From Mytilus galloprovincialis (Eukaryota > Mollusca > Bivalvia > Mytilida > Mytilidae): a stretch of 64,000 nucleotides of DNA. Made by a program: the position numbers and the translations under genes. The stretch covers positions 55,866,833-55,930,832 of the forward strand of contig NC_134851.1 in the NCBI RefSeq assembly GCF_965363235.1. The letters are read 5' to 3'. How positions within the stretch are numbered: the stretch's first letter is position 1; each line of letters opens with the position of its first letter. Of the stretch, positions 20,862 through 34,453 are shown piece after piece. A model generated the notes under the pieces. That model was not told where the DNA came from and searched no databases. It saw nothing but the letters and a program-made list of their open reading frames with translations.

Positions 20862-23800
20862 ATGGAGCAACGTAAACAAAAATCTCAAACCTTGCCACCA
20901 GGTGTCTCCCCAGGCAAAGCATCGCCTGCCTCAAATGGTGGTCTGTTCCGAAGACTCAGACGCAGGTTTAGGTTACGGAGTAAAGGATACGAGTTTGGGA
21001 TACCAGAAGATGATAGTGTACAAGGGGTCTCTTTTAGACGTAGGAGTGATGAATATTCATCAAAATCAGAGCGAGATAAACAAACTGAGATTGCAAGAAC
21101 TCAATCAGAGAGACTTGCTGAGAAACCAATTATCACTGTTATGAACCAGGGAAATAAGAAAAAAAGAAATAAGACAGACGTTCCGATGGTAAATGGAAAT
21201 GGGATATTTGAATTTGATAAATCAATGAACCGTAGCTTTGAGGAAGATAACACTGTGGAAAACGATTTTTTAGTAGCAGACGACGAAGCTATTGATTTGG
21301 ATAACACTATCATGGAAAAGGATGAGATATTTATAGAACCTGATCCAGGCTACGAAACACTAGACGAAGTTCGTCGGAAAATGAAACTCCACCAGATGGC
21401 TGAAAGTATGGTGGTAAGATCTACAAATAACCCCATTGAGGAGAATTTCGAAAGAGAAAGTAACCTGAGGGTTAGTCAGCATCGGAGAACTCAGTCATCT
21501 GGAACAGTAGAAAATTATTTTCGGTCAAATGATCTGATAGGACTTGATCCAAACAGAGACAGCGGAATAGCAAGTCCAAGGGTTGATGTAAGTCCAGACT
21601 GTTTTCAAGCATCTTCTTGTGTGAGTGATATCAATTTGACCGGGTCAAGGTCGCAGAGACCCTTTACAATCTGTGGAAATTCCCCAATATTAACTCGAAT
21701 AGGAAGTTGTCCTATAAAAAATGAGAACATAAATATTCATGAGGAAGGCATGTCACATGGTAATCATGGAATTTGTAATTCTGATACTTGTTTGTGTAAG
21801 TATAGTGGCACTGGCGATCTCTACGCAAACCCAAAAATTTTATTTCGTAAAAGATCTCAAAAAAAGGAAACGTCACAGACGTTATCATTATCAGATAAAC
21901 AATGTTTTGAAAATAATGTGGATATTCCTAATAAAACAATGTCTCCAGAGGAAGGACCACCTCTACCGGCAAGGAAATATAGCATGTATGATGATCTGAA
22001 AACTCCTGATTCTTTAAAGAGCTACAGTGACGAAATTCAAAGTCGAAACTTGAATGATATGAACTTAACTAGAGAAAACAAAGATCAAGGTTTAACACAT
22101 GTTAAGGTCACTAACATGAAAAACTGTATTGAAGACAGTGCTATATCATTAACAGATAATGCAAATGATACAGGAGAAGATTGTCAATGTAGCCATAGTA
22201 TTATTACTGAAGATAATAAAAATTCAAAATCTAATACATGTAATACAAATGGCTTCAGTGAATATGATTCAGTTACTGAAAGTGAAAATAGTGAAAATGC
22301 TGACTCATCAAAATGTGAAAATGAAAGTACATCTTGCATATCAGATACGTGTGGTAGTCTGTCTGTATCTATCAGCTCAAGTGATACAGTCAAATGTATC
22401 GTTCTTGACTCACCATTATCAACAGAAGGGGAGAGCATTCCGGAGGAATTAGAAATCTTACACATATCTGAAGAAGATGAGGGATACGCAGAGGTCAAGG
22501 ACGTAGAGATGATTAAAAGAAAGGACAAGGTCGATGATGTTCAGGAAAGGGAAGTAAGATTAGGCTGGATATCGGAGGGATTAGAGAATACATGTACAGA
22601 TTGTGGTAAAATGTCCAAATATAGTGCTAATGTAGTAAGCGAAAACTTTAACAGTTGTTATAACAACCATAATGTCGATAATACGGGAAATAGTGCTCAA
22701 ATGATTGATAATGCTAAAGACAATCAATCAGGACAAAATTCTCTGTCCGATAACGAAATTTGTAGAACACCTGTAGAGTTTGAGAGTTATGCGTCAGTTA
22801 GAAGGAATCTTTATTGTGAAGACAGTTTGTTGAGGAATGAAAGCATACAAAATGAAGGCTTAATTGAAGGGGCAACAGGTTTTGGTAGTACAGATATCCG
22901 CCAAAAAATAAATTTAGATTTTGAAAGTGATTTTTATGATAAATGTGAGAATGTAGGTAATCCTAAAAAGAATTTTGTTCCAACTCCAGAAACTTCACAA
23001 ACACAGTATTTTAGTGATTCACGATTTGAATATAGGGCATTTGGTAATCATCATAGGAAAAGTTCTACATTAGATTCCGTCAGCTCATTCGCAGAAAGTG
23101 ACGATAATTCTAGTATTCGCTCGTCTGAGGTTCTCAGTGATATTCATGTTATGTCATATGAAGATGATGCAGATGCAATTTTAGAAAGCCTGGTGAGTAG
23201 AAGGAGTTCCTTCGCCGATGATTTGGACAGCGATTCAAATGGAGTGAACGAGGGAGCATGTGCAGAGACAAGTTCAGAAGGTCATGATCAGGGTTCACAA
23301 AATCAAATGTCTAATCTCCAAAGACTTCCCGACTTTTATTACGACGATTCAGAACCTATTCACATGACAATAGCTGAGTTATATCACCAAAAAAATGATT
23401 CTGATGTTACCATTGTTACGAACACTGCTGATGTGACAGAAAGGGACCAGAATGGAAATGTTGACTCTGTAAGTCCGTCAGGTCCACCAGTATTGAGACA
23501 AAGGTCTGTTGACATTGATAGTCGACCACCAGCAGTTGTACCAAGATTACAGAAAGAAATAGGTAAAGGTTTTAAGTACTGTGAAATTATTTTGTTTGTG
23601 GCTTAATTTCGTTGTTTTCCAAATTTTTACATGCATGTACAAGACTATAAAAATTATAAAGATATAGGAAGATGTGGTATGAGTGCCAATGATACAACTC
23701 TCCATCCAAATAACAATTTATAAAAGTAAATCATTATAGGTCAAGGTATGGCCTTCAACATGTAGTCTTGGCTCACACCGAACAGCAAGCTATAAAGGGC

Positions 23801-26800
23801 CCCAAAAATTACCAGTGTAAAACCATTTTATCATGTTTATAAACTGTATATTATGCTGAAATATGGAATTATAAAATCATGAATATTTCAAAAGGTACCA
23901 CGAAATACATATAGATTAAGGGCAGATATTTCATGACAAAGTAAAAAAAGGATTGAAAAAGACTAGTACTGCAGTCTACGACATACATAATGATATATTT
24001 ATGCTATCACTGACCATATATCTATAGCTAATAGTCTATTAATGGCATTGGGCACTTAGAGACAGAATAACTTATAGTAGTTAGTGTTCTTCAATGTTCT
24101 GGCCTATTTGCACTTGTGCAGCATAAAGCAATTGTCAATCAATCATGAAAATCTACTATACTTATTCTTTAATCATACTTTAGATAGATCTACAGTAAAG
24201 ATCAGTAAAAGTGAAACATTTTTTTTGTCTTTTTCAGGCTACAGACAAGATTTTATGGAAAGTATGCAACAGTTGAAAGATGTAAGTCAGCTTGGTTCGA
24301 TATAAATTGATCTTAGGCAAATGAATAGCAATACATCTAATTTTGGGTTGAAAAAATATGTATGCATTGTATCTAACAGTTTGAATATTCAAAATTGAGA
24401 TGCTATATGAACCATACAAACATGATAAAACAGACCAAAGTTCATCTTTTATTTCATACATGTATTTGAATGTTTTCGAAAAAATCAATCAAAGTGTAAT
24501 TTGTAATACATGTATGTACATGTATATGTGTACTTGCATAAATTATATCTGATACAGCTCATTTATAAAATTTCCTCTTTGATGATCATGAACATGATGA
24601 AGAAAAGAATATATATTGATTATACAGGTACAAATACATGTACAATGAAAAAACATCTGAATGACACAAATGATAGACACCATTATAATTTATACTAACA
24701 ACAAGGAATTGAGAAGGTTTAAAAAGCATAGATAAACCATGAAATAAAACAAGAGACAGAAAATACCAAGAGACAATAAGTCAAAGGCAGTCTTCACGAT
24801 GAACTGTTAAATCTACAAGCCCAGAGGTCATTTTTTGAAAATTTTTAGTTAGATTCTGTTGGCCTGTAGATATGATTTTTACAGGCCCGATAACAATTTT
24901 ACAAGCCTGGGCTGCCACTCAGCGTGAAGACTGCAAAGGAAAAACAAAAAGGAACATGACAAATAATCTTCAAATAAAACACAAAAGGAAAAAAACAGAG
25001 CAACCAAAACCTCGCTAAAAACCATGGTGTGAACTTATTGACTTTTTTGAAGTCAGACAGTCTTATTATACGACCGCAAAATTTGAAAAATTTTTCGTCG
25101 TATATTGCTATCACGTTGGCGTCGTCGTCTGCGTCGTCGTCGTCGTCGTCGTCCAAATACTTTTAGTTTTCGCACTCTAACTTTAGTAAAAGTGAATGGA
25201 AATCTATGAAATTTTAACACAAGGTTTATGACCACAAAAGGAAGGTTGGTATTGATTTTGGGAGTTTTGGTCCCAACATTTTAGGAATTAGGGGCCAAAA
25301 AGGGCCCAAATAAGCATTTTCTTGGTTTTCGCACTATAACTTTAGTTTAAGTTAATAGAATTAGAAATCTATGAAATTTTGACACAAGGTTTATGACCAC
25401 AAAAGAACGGTTGGGATTGATTTTGGGAGTTTTGGTTTCAACAGTTTAGGAATTAGGGGCCAAAAAAGGGCCCAAATAAGCATTATTCTTGGTTTTCGCA
25501 CAATAACTTTAGTTTAAGTAAATAGAAATCAATGAAATTTAAACACAATGTTAATGACTACAAAAGGAAGTTTGGTATTGATTTTGGGAGTTTAGGTCCC
25601 AACAGTTTAGGAATAAGGGGCCAAAAAGGGACCCAAATAAGCATTTTTCTTGGTTTTCGCACCATAACGTTAGTATAAGTAAACAGAAATCTATGAAATT
25701 TAAACACAAGGTTTATGACCATAAAAGGAAGGTTGGTATTGATTTTGGGAGTTTTGGTCCCAACAGAATAAGGGGCCCAAAGGGTCCAAAATTAAACTTT
25801 GTTTGATATCATCAAAATTGAATAATTGGGGTTCTTTGATATGCCGAATCTAACTGTCATGACTGTGTATGTAGATTCTTAACTTTTGGTCCCGTTTTCA
25901 AATTGGTCTACTTTGAGGTCCAAAGGGTCCAAAATTAAACTTAGTTTGATTTTGACAAAAAATGAATCAGTTAGGTTCTTTGATATGCTGAATCTAAAAA
26001 TGTACTTAGATTCTTGATTATTGGCCCAGTTTTCAAGTTGGTCCAAATCGGGGTCCAAAATTAAACTTTGTTTGATTTCATCAAAAATTGAATAAATGGG
26101 GTTCTTTGATATACCAAATCTAACTGTGTATGTAGATTCTTCATTTTTGGTCCTGTTTTCAAATTGGTCTACACTAAAGTCCAAAGGGTCCAAAATTAAA
26201 CTTAGTCTGATTTTAACAAAAATTGAAATCTTGGGGTTCTTTGATATGCTGAATCCAAAAATGTACTTAGATTTTTTATTATGGGCCCAGTTTTCAAGTT
26301 GGTCCAAATCAGGATCTAAAATTATTATATTTAGTATTGTGCAATAGCAAGTCTTTTCAATTGCACAGTATTGCGCAATGGCAAGAAATATCTAATTGCA
26401 CAATATTGTGAAATAGCAAAATTTTTTTTAATTAGAGTTATCTTTCTTTGTCCAGAATAGTAAGCAAGAAACATCTAATTGCAAAATATTGTGCAATAGC
26501 AAGATTTTTTTTTAATTGGAGTTATCTTTCTTTGTCCAGAATCACCTTAAATCTTTGTTATATACAATATACAATGTATATTCACTTTTTACTACCAACT
26601 GATAAATTAAAATAATCTTTACCATTCAGTGATAACAAGCAGTTTTTTTTACATCTTAATATTTTATGATGTATTTAAATGAGTAGTTATTGTTGCAAAC
26701 TCCATTAGAAATTTTAATTGAGATTAGTTTTGGAATAAGGGAAAGGGGGATGTGATTAAAAAAATTGGGTTCAATTTTTCTCATTTGAAATTTCATAAAT

Positions 26801-28265
26801 AAAAAAGAAAATTTCTTCAAACATTTTTTTGAGAGGATTAATATTCAACAGCATAGTGAATTGCTCTAAGAGAAAACAAAAATTTTAAGTTCATTAGAAC
26901 ACATTCATTCTGTGTCAGAAACCTATACTGTGTCAACTATTTAATCACAATCCAAATTTAGAGCTGAATCCAGCTTGAATGTTGTGTCCATACTTGCCCC
27001 AACCGTTCAGGGTTCAACCTCTGTGGTCGTATAAAGCTACGCCCTGCGGAGCATCTGGTTAACATGTTTTATCTGTATTGCTAATTATAATTTTAGTGTG
27101 GTTGGTATTGGGGTCCATTAAGCTGGGAAGAGGCTGAGATAAAGCTGATAGATAAACCGGATGGATCCTTCTTAGTGCGTGACAGCTCTGATGACAGATA
27201 TATTCTGAGTTTGTCCTTCAACATGCAAGGTCGTGTACACCACACGAGAATTGAACATCATAAAGGTAGGTTGAAATGTTGGGTAATTCTTTAATTACTG
27301 TAATTCAACTTATTTTCGCGGATACTTAAGTTCCCGTCTAGCCTTTACTAGCCCTTTTCACGACGATTTAGTTTCGATATTTTCAAATTTGTTTCATGTA
27401 GTTAAATAAGGAAATATCCATGTTTTACAAAGTTTCGCGATGATTTATATTCGCATTAATTTTGCTACTCGCAAATTTGCAAAAATTAATCGCTCACAAA
27501 AACTAGTGGGTCTACAGTATCCATAGTTACACTAATGAGATTCACTGAATGTTTGTTGTATACATGTAGCCATTCCTAAAACTGATGGACCACAAATAGA
27601 AACCTCAGCAGAGAACTGAGACATGATTGCACTTTCAGTTATGGTAAAATCAAGTTGTTTTTCAGAGATGAGCTTGGCAAAATAAGAGTTTTTTTTGGAA
27701 CTTGTAAGGCTTAGCTGAATAAGTCTTAGATAAACTACTGGATGCATATAATTATTTAATGGGAAAATGTAACTAAAAAATCATCAGAATTTGTCTTGTA
27801 AAGGCATAATCTGATGATAGAAAAATGAAACTTTTTAGAGATTTATAATTAGTATTTAATCATGACATATAACAAAAGTACATGTATGTGTATGTTGTCA
27901 CATCAGAAATATGAATTACATAAATATCCTTTTGTTTTATTTTAGGGAAATTCAGCTTTTGGTCACAACCAGACACACATGGGAAGTCAACCATTAAACA
28001 ATTCATAGAACAATGTGTCCAGAATTCTCGGAATGGACAATTCCTTTACTTTGTAAGGCCCTCCGGTCCAGGAGCACCTCCTATGCCAGTTCATCTTCTC
28101 CACCCAGTATCAAGATTCAAACAGATGCAGTCTTTGCAGCACTCTTGCCGATTTAAGATTCTACAAATTGTTCGACGGGATCATATTGATTCCTTGCCGA
28201 TTCCTACCAGTATAAAGAATTACTTGAAAGAAGCTCAGTACTATGTAGAGTTTCTTGAAGAATAG
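20862..28265 (+). CDS. SOCS7-like: Suppressor of cytokine signalling, SOCS6/7 type (complete, 4 coding exons)
   Basis: Adaptor that binds phosphotyrosine partners through SH2 and recruits Elongin B/C-Cullin 5 ubiquitin ligase through the SOCS box, damping receptor tyrosine kinase, insulin or cytokine signalling. Exons 20862-23562, 24238-24281, 27097-27265 and 27946-28265 all have GT/AG joints and matching phases: 3234 nt, 1077 aa. The N-terminal part (residues 1-915) is acidic and Ser/Asn-rich, with a basic patch [10 protein letters not shown] (31-40) and an SH3-ligand-like PPLPARK (366-372). SH2 runs from about 918 ([13 protein letters not shown]) with FLVRDSSD, R943 being the phosphate-binding Arg. 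In the SOCS box (about 1034-1077), L1035/C1039 form the BC box and LPIP (1055-1058) the Cul5 box. SH2 and box resemble vertebrate SOCS7 more than SOCS6. Reading through the first donor would give a 914-aa form without SH2. The start context (G at -3 and +4) is strong. Confidence 0.96.
23658..23828 (+). repeat. Repeat family B in SOCS intron 1
   Basis: Starts GAAGATGTGGTATGAGTGCC and passes through GTATGGCCTTCAACATG and GGCTCACACCGAACAGC to AAAGGGCCCCAAAAATTACC. It shares a near-identical start and end with the copy at 33638-33838. Confidence 0.8.
24787..24934. mobile_element. Small inverted-repeat element in SOCS intron 2
   Basis: Perfect 12-bp inverted ends, GCAGTCTTCACG (24787) and CGTGAAGACTGC (24923-24934), enclose 124 bp with CTACAAGCCCAG / CAGGCCCG / CAAGCCTGGGCTG motifs. 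No clear target duplication. Confidence 0.5.
25068..27062 (+). repeat. TACGACCGCAAA 2-kb repeat, copy 2, in SOCS intron 2
   Basis: Same order of modules as copy 1: TATACGACCGCAAAATTTG start, (GTC)n run 25120-25153, four 175-185-bp units, four to five 140-bp units, the ATTGCACAATATTGTG tail and CCCTGCGGAGCATCTGG end. Differences from copy 1 are scattered substitutions and small indels. A 142-codon antisense frame (25879-26307) merely spans the 140-bp units. The right end lies 34 bp before the SH2 exon. Confidence 0.85.
27296..27519. mobile_element. Degenerate inverted-repeat element in SOCS intron 3
   Basis: Begins TACTGTAATTC and ends GGGTCTACAGTA. The interior has TATTTTCGCGGATAC and TTAATCGCTCACAAAAAC. 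It resembles the better preserved element at 62891-63106 (TACTGTGGAT...ATCCACAGTA), so probably a diverged relative with TA target choice. Confidence 0.5.
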
Positions 28266-31200
28266 ATTATCAACCAGCCATATATTTTTTTTCTACTATA
28301 GATACATCTAAGATTATTTGAGAGATAACAATTTTCATGTGTAAATAATAAGAAGACCAAGAAATTAAATGTTCTACAAAGTATGCCTGTTCTACTTTAG
28401 ATTGTATAAAAGGTTTGTCAAAACCATGAAAACATAGTTTTACCTCATTTTTAATTGTTTTTCATGAGGCATTGTACAGGTTTTTTCTAAATCTATTTTA
28501 ATTTTTTTCATAAGGCATTGTAAAGGTTCAATGCCTTTATTATTTTCTAGTCCTGTAGATTTTTACAGCAAATATAATTGAATGTGTACATGTTTGCAAA
28601 ACGAACCAAAAAATCAATCTGATCCGTTTGTGAACTACGTACATATCATAATGAAACAAAAGATAGTTTTATAAGCCAATCAAATTATAAAACAACAAAG
28701 TACAAACAAAAATATTGAACTTATGATGAAAATGATGAAAATCGTAGGTTAAAACTTAAACTTGGTTTTATATCTATTTAGGAAAAGGATCATTTAGAAT
28801 CCCATTTAAACAGACTTTTGAAAGATTCAAAATTGTTAAGGAGAATTGAGATTTTCTCCAGTATATTAACTGAATGCATGTAGTACACATAATTCTGCTG
28901 TAAAAGATTTTTAAACATATCACCCGTTTTCCGTAATGAAAAAAAAAAGATATCTTAAAGGCTGTGACATAGACTAATTTGTATTTTTTAGAATCTAATA
29001 CTTTCTTGGTAATATTTTCCAAAGCATCACCAAAACGCTGTGATAGGCTTACAATGTCCAAAACAATTAATATTCAAGTTGGTGTGACATGGTTTTCATT
29101 TTGGTGGAAACAAGGAAATTTCCTTTGGTCCTTTAGATTATTAATCTTTTAGGAGAACGAGAAATGTTTTATGAATGGTATTTTATAATGTTTTACTTTT
29201 CAAAAGAATGTTTGACTTGAGTAAATGTTTTACCTTCTAAAAGTCAATAGGCTGATAATGGAAATGTTTCAACACCATGATTTTTTTTTTTTTTTAAATT
29301 AAAAAATTTTGAAAGAGGAAGCAGACTGACAATAAAAGTATGAATAATTTGCAATGGCTAAAGTAAATCTTAAACAATTGCCACTGTCAGTCTATTAATT
29401 TACAATGCTAACAATTTTAAACAAATGATCTCTAAGTATTTTTTTCTACTAAATGTAAACTTCTGTAAATGAGATTTTAACATGAAGTTTATATAATTAA
29501 ATTTGTGGTTTCTTGGGCTAAACCTGTTTGAGTTGATGTAATTTCACATTTTTCTTGTCTGCAATCTTATCTCTGTGAATAGCAAAACTTCTGCTACAGT
29601 TTCATCAGAACGGCAAAACCATCTGTTTTGACTAAACATGGTATATGAAAACTTGAGAAAAAAAATTTAGTTTCTGACTTTGAATATTTCATGAGCTGAA
29701 ATTTTTCAAGGAACCAAATTTTGCCCTGTATATCTGTACAACAGAGAAAACCTTGTTAATATCCTGTGACATTCTTTTACTTCAGGACTATAAGCATTTA
29801 ATAAAAAACAAAAAAACAGACAACAGTATCTGAACCTAATGCTTAAGAAAAAGTGTAAAAATAATTGTGTTTGTTACAAATTTCATTTTCATGTATAATT
29901 ATTCAGAGCTTAAAACATGTATACAGAATTGTTATTTTGCTTTTAGGTTTAGAATAATTTTTCTATTTTTAACCAGATTTTTAAACAACAAAGTTGTTAA
30001 CACATGTTTGCCATTTGTAGCTGTAGGTAATTTTTGCCGTCTTTTCAATGCAATATTAATCAGTAACTGCTTAATGGTAAACATGTAAATGGAGCATATA
30101 TTTTCATTTTTTTTAAACTATTTTCTCTTTAAAAAGGGATGTTTTGTGTATTAATAAAGATTTGTCAGACATATACTCATTTTAGACAGTTTTCTCTATA
30201 AAAAAAAGAAAGATTTGTTGAAAAGTATTGTAAAATTATTCCATTTTTTAATACATTTTGTATGTGTTTTTACACCAAAATAATATCTATGATCACAAAT
30301 TACTTCCCTTTTGTCAACTGTAGATGAAAAGGGGAGGTAATCTAACACAAGTTGTTAATTTAATTTTTGTGCCAAATTAGTACTTAGTTATGCTTTGTTA
30401 TTTATATATTGTTTATTTTTATTATTATTTAAGTTAACATTTTTTTACACGTTGTAATATAAATTGATGGTGCTTTTTTCATTAGTTTCAATCATATGTC
30501 ATTGCAATGTCATTATTGTGTATCTTAGTTGATAAATGTTATTTATTTTGTATGAATGAAAGGTAGTGAAAACCTTATCCAGTTATCTCCCTTAATTGTG
30601 TTACATGTATGGGAGAAAAAAAGAATTATGTCTCTTAAGAATTGTATATGAGCTGCATCGGAAAGAAATCAACTTTTTGCAAGTGTATACATGTGCATTT
30701 ATAAGACTTTAATTGATTTTGCAACATTCATATACAAAATAATAAGATGAATTTTGTTCTGTGTTGTAAGGACTTTAAAGCAACGTAATTATTCATCAAT
30801 TACAGACTTTTCTTAGAATTTTTTCAAACCAAAAATTGTTTAACAGTTTTTTGTAGTCCTTGCATGAGGTTGACTTTTATCCAACACAGCTCTTATGTTA
30901 TTACCTCCTTGTATCTCACTTGACAGCTGAATTACTGATAATTTTATATTCAGCTAGTTGTCAATCTTGATCAGACATTTGATTTTTTTTCTTTTCTATG
31001 AACTGTTCAAAAATTGATCCGTGTATGGGAAATGTGAAGTACTCATGTTGGAGTTTGTATTTTCCTTAGAATTATGTAAAAGATAAATATTAAAATAATG
31101 ATTTCATTTGAAAAGTTGTTTGAGTCTAACAAAAGTGTGTCTCATGCCCTCATGTGTTTAATATTGGAACAGCCTTAACTGGTCTTAAGTGTCAAAGGGA

Positions 31201-32740
31201 GGTAATTTGATGAAATATAGAGCACTGACATATGACAGTCATTGTTCTCATTTTATACACTTATATGTTTCCTGAAATAATTTAAATGAATCATATGCAG
31301 ATCTGAATGTATTGATGTTTTGTTTTCATATACAGTTAATGTTTTCTGCATTAAAGATGCTCTAATAATTCAAATTGTAAGTTATCCTAGTGAAATTGTT
31401 TTTTTTTTGTTGTTTTTTTTAAGTTTTTAACCCGTCATCAGCAGAGTTTTTTTTCTTCAAAATCGAACCTTATTGTTCATGAAAGTACCTACATGACAAG
31501 TAGGTTTTCTTATTCATTTGCAAAATATATGTGTTTTTTTTTTATCCCTTTGTATTTTTATAAAATTCTATTACACAGAAGCTTTGCATATAAGAATAGA
31601 AAGTAGCAACTGTACAGAAAGGCTTTTCCAGTTAGAGGTTAGAGGGCATGTTGGGAAATTATAAATCCCAAGCATGTTGACTTTTATATTGTAAGAAATG
31701 AATGTATACATGTTATATAAATATTTTATATACTTGTTTTTGATAAAGTGCCATGGAATTGTGTAAAAAAAATGAAGTTAACTTAAAAAAACATAAATGT
31801 AATCAGTTTTGTGTTGTGATTGTACACTTTTGTATTGCTACATTGACTTGTCTTGACTGGGCATGGATTTAATGGTGAGATTTGTAAAAGGCAAGGAAAG
31901 GTTATTTTTATAAACATCTGTTAAATTGAATATACCCAACTTGGTATATATGCAAGCCAGGATGCAAGCTGTCATCTTTGGTATTTTTTTTACAAAATAA
32001 TTAAGTTGCAAATTTAAAGGAATTCTTTGAAATGTTCTTTTTTTTTTTTAGTATTCTATAAACAAAACGTTTTAAGATTTATAAAAGTTAAAACTAAAAA
32101 CAATGGTTTTAATCTAAATTAATAAAGGGAGATAGTTTTGCTCTAATGTCTTCATTTAAGAGGGGAGATAATTCAATTTGGTGTTTTAAAATCGAAATCC
32201 AAATTCATTTGACAATTTTTTTCATTTTTTCATTACTATTGAAAAAGCTAGAATCATGGACGAGTACTCTTATTTATTTTTTTCTTCTCAATAGCAGTTC
32301 AAAAAAACTATTGGTCACCCTCCCCAATTAAAAAAATTAAAGGTTCAATTTGTATGTAAGTAAATATGTTATTATTTAAATATTCATACATTTAATTTTT
32401 CATGAAGAAATAATTAAATTATCAATCCCCAATCCCAACCTTTTACAATAAATGCAATGTAAAACTTTATTTTGTGATTAAATGTGGGAAATTAATTCTT
32501 TGACTTCGAAATTTCTCAGAAACTTATCTTCAGAATAAGAAATCAGTGTGGCGTGTCAATGTTACATAAGTGCTATTTATAAATAGTTAATGTTGTAGAG
32601 TATCATTTGTTGTGTTTTGTTTGTAATTGCTCACCTTATGAAGGATACTGTTACCATGGTGATCTGCTTGTCATGTTTCATGTGATCACAAAATAAATAT
32701 AAACTCCCATTGTTTTGTGTTTTTGATTATTATTTTATTT
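28266..32740 (+). other. Probable long SOCS 3' UTR, repeat-poor
   Basis: A 4.4-kb AT-rich stretch after the stop codon, with no copy of the repeat families that recur every one to two kb elsewhere. Candidate poly(A) signals are AATAAA at 30153-30158 and, better, AATAAA at 32692-32697, which is followed by a GT-rich TTGTTTTGTGTTTTTG. Many ATTTA motifs occur (for example around 30400 and 30540), as in unstable mRNAs of signalling regulators. Where the transcript ends is inference. Small frames here are not genes. Confidence 0.5.
32692..32697 (+). terminator. Candidate distal poly(A) signal of SOCS
   Basis: AATAAA with a GT-rich element about 15-30 bp downstream. It marks the edge beyond which repeats resume. 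Confidence 0.45.
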
Positions 32741-33637
32741 TAATGGTAGAAAATCATGCATTACATATAGTTATGGCCAAGGTGGAATTTACTTTCTTAT
32801 TTCTATAAAACAAAGTGGATTCATAATACACAAAGCATAGCCAGAAATTAGTAGTACTTTTGCTAATTAATATTCATTATATGTATATGAGAATTGTACC
32901 ACGTGATAATAGTTTAAACTGGACTGGCTTGATATCATTAAAATCTTTAAAACACGGATATTATAAGTTGTCTGTCACAGAGTCCTTGTTTATAATCACT
33001 CTGATATTTCCGTAAAATTGTCAGGCAGTCAAAATCAAAACAATGAACGTGAATTTAGTGAATTTTTCGTGTTTTTGTGAGTTTATTCTTCTTGAAAAAG
33101 GGGCATTTTAACTTTACGTGGCAACCTAAAGTCCAACGACTACACATACAAGGTTTGGACTTGCTTATTCTCTAGACATTTAAGTTTCAAGTTTTATCCC
33201 GGAAATCTGTTTTTGCAATAACCATGTTATCCAATTTTCAACACAAAGTTTGCAAATTTGACGTTTAAGCCATTTAAGCCTGTATTTTATTCTGCAATGT
33301 TAAAAGCCTCCTGCTTTGATTTTTAAAATAGCTCAGGAACCTTGATTTTTGCAACAACACTTGTCAACAGTCATTATGTTTCGTTTAAATGGTGTATATT
33401 GTTGTGTATATTTATTTTCTGTCCCTGCAACCTGTCTATCACTTAAATTAAAGTTAAAAAAAGACATTTTTTCAAAATTCCCTATCATTTCAATATAATT
33501 CCAGTGACCCATATTCGATTTCTTTAGTATAATATTCAAATAAGCAAAGTGGCGTTGATTTCTGGATATGGTCTAAAAAAAATAGTAAAATACAAAATGC
33601 AAGTTAAACAGTTTACAAGAAGTTTGTTAAAGCTGAA

Positions 33638-33838
33638 GAAGATATAAGAAGATGTGGTATGAGTGCTAATGAGACAACTTTTAATCCAAGTCACAGATTG
33701 TAAAAGTAAACTATTATATGTCAAAGTATGGTCTTGTACACAGAACCTTTGCTGATACGTATACTGAACAGTAACCTATAAAGGGCCCCAAAAATTACTA
33801 GTGTTAAACCATTCAAACCTGAAAACCAACAGTCTAAT
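33638..33838 (+). repeat. Repeat family B between SOCS and eIF1
   Basis: GAAGATGTGGTATGAGTGCT start and AAAGGGCCCCAAAAATTACT, then CCAACAGTCTAATC end. Closest in layout to the copy in SOCS intron 1. Confidence 0.8.
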
Positions 33839-34453
33839 CGAAAAACAAGAAGCTCTCATGAACCACGTACAGCAGCAAAAGAAATCTACTGAACATCAGA
33901 TTTCTAACTCCTTGTAGAAAGCCTTTCTGTGTATTGATGAATATCATATAAAATGCCTTTCCCTTTCTTTTTTTTTTCCATTGTGTTTAAAGAACTTTGT
34001 AAGTATTACTAATTTGAATAATAGAATAATTGAAAAAAAAAGCAAAATGGGGGAAAAGGTTCATGTCAATCATTGGAGCAGTGGAAAGAGGTTGATTAAA
34101 ACATCTTAAATTGCACCATTTTTAAATTTATTTTGGGGGAATCAGGAGTTAATTTAACAAAAAAAACCTTACAACTAAGATTGATCGTAAGTATACTGTT
34201 CATGATTTCGATCTATTTTTATCGTATTTTTTTTGTGAATCTTCAGGACATATTTGATGATGCAAGCAATTCCCAGGCGTACACATTTTTTCTCAACTGT
34301 GCAACTTTTTATTCTTACAGAAAAATACTCTCATGACGAAATTTGTCAAACATCACAAGTGAGTTCAATAAATTATTGCCCGTTGTGTTATTAAAACGGA
34401 AATTATTTTGTTGGTATCTAGACTTATCTGTCTTACTTCCGGTGGTTTCATTG

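Noticed and set aside
22184-22528. Antisense and alternative-frame ORFs over the SOCS exon
   Set aside because: Shadows of the real 914-codon frame, which has splice joints and domains.
25053-25235. Arg-rich and Asp-rich antisense frames near 25.1 kb
   Set aside because: They are translations of the (GTC)n run in the 2-kb repeat.
25879-26307. 142-codon antisense frame with internal repeats
   Set aside because: It spans the 140-bp tandem units of the 2-kb repeat; the equivalent frame is not kept in copy 1.
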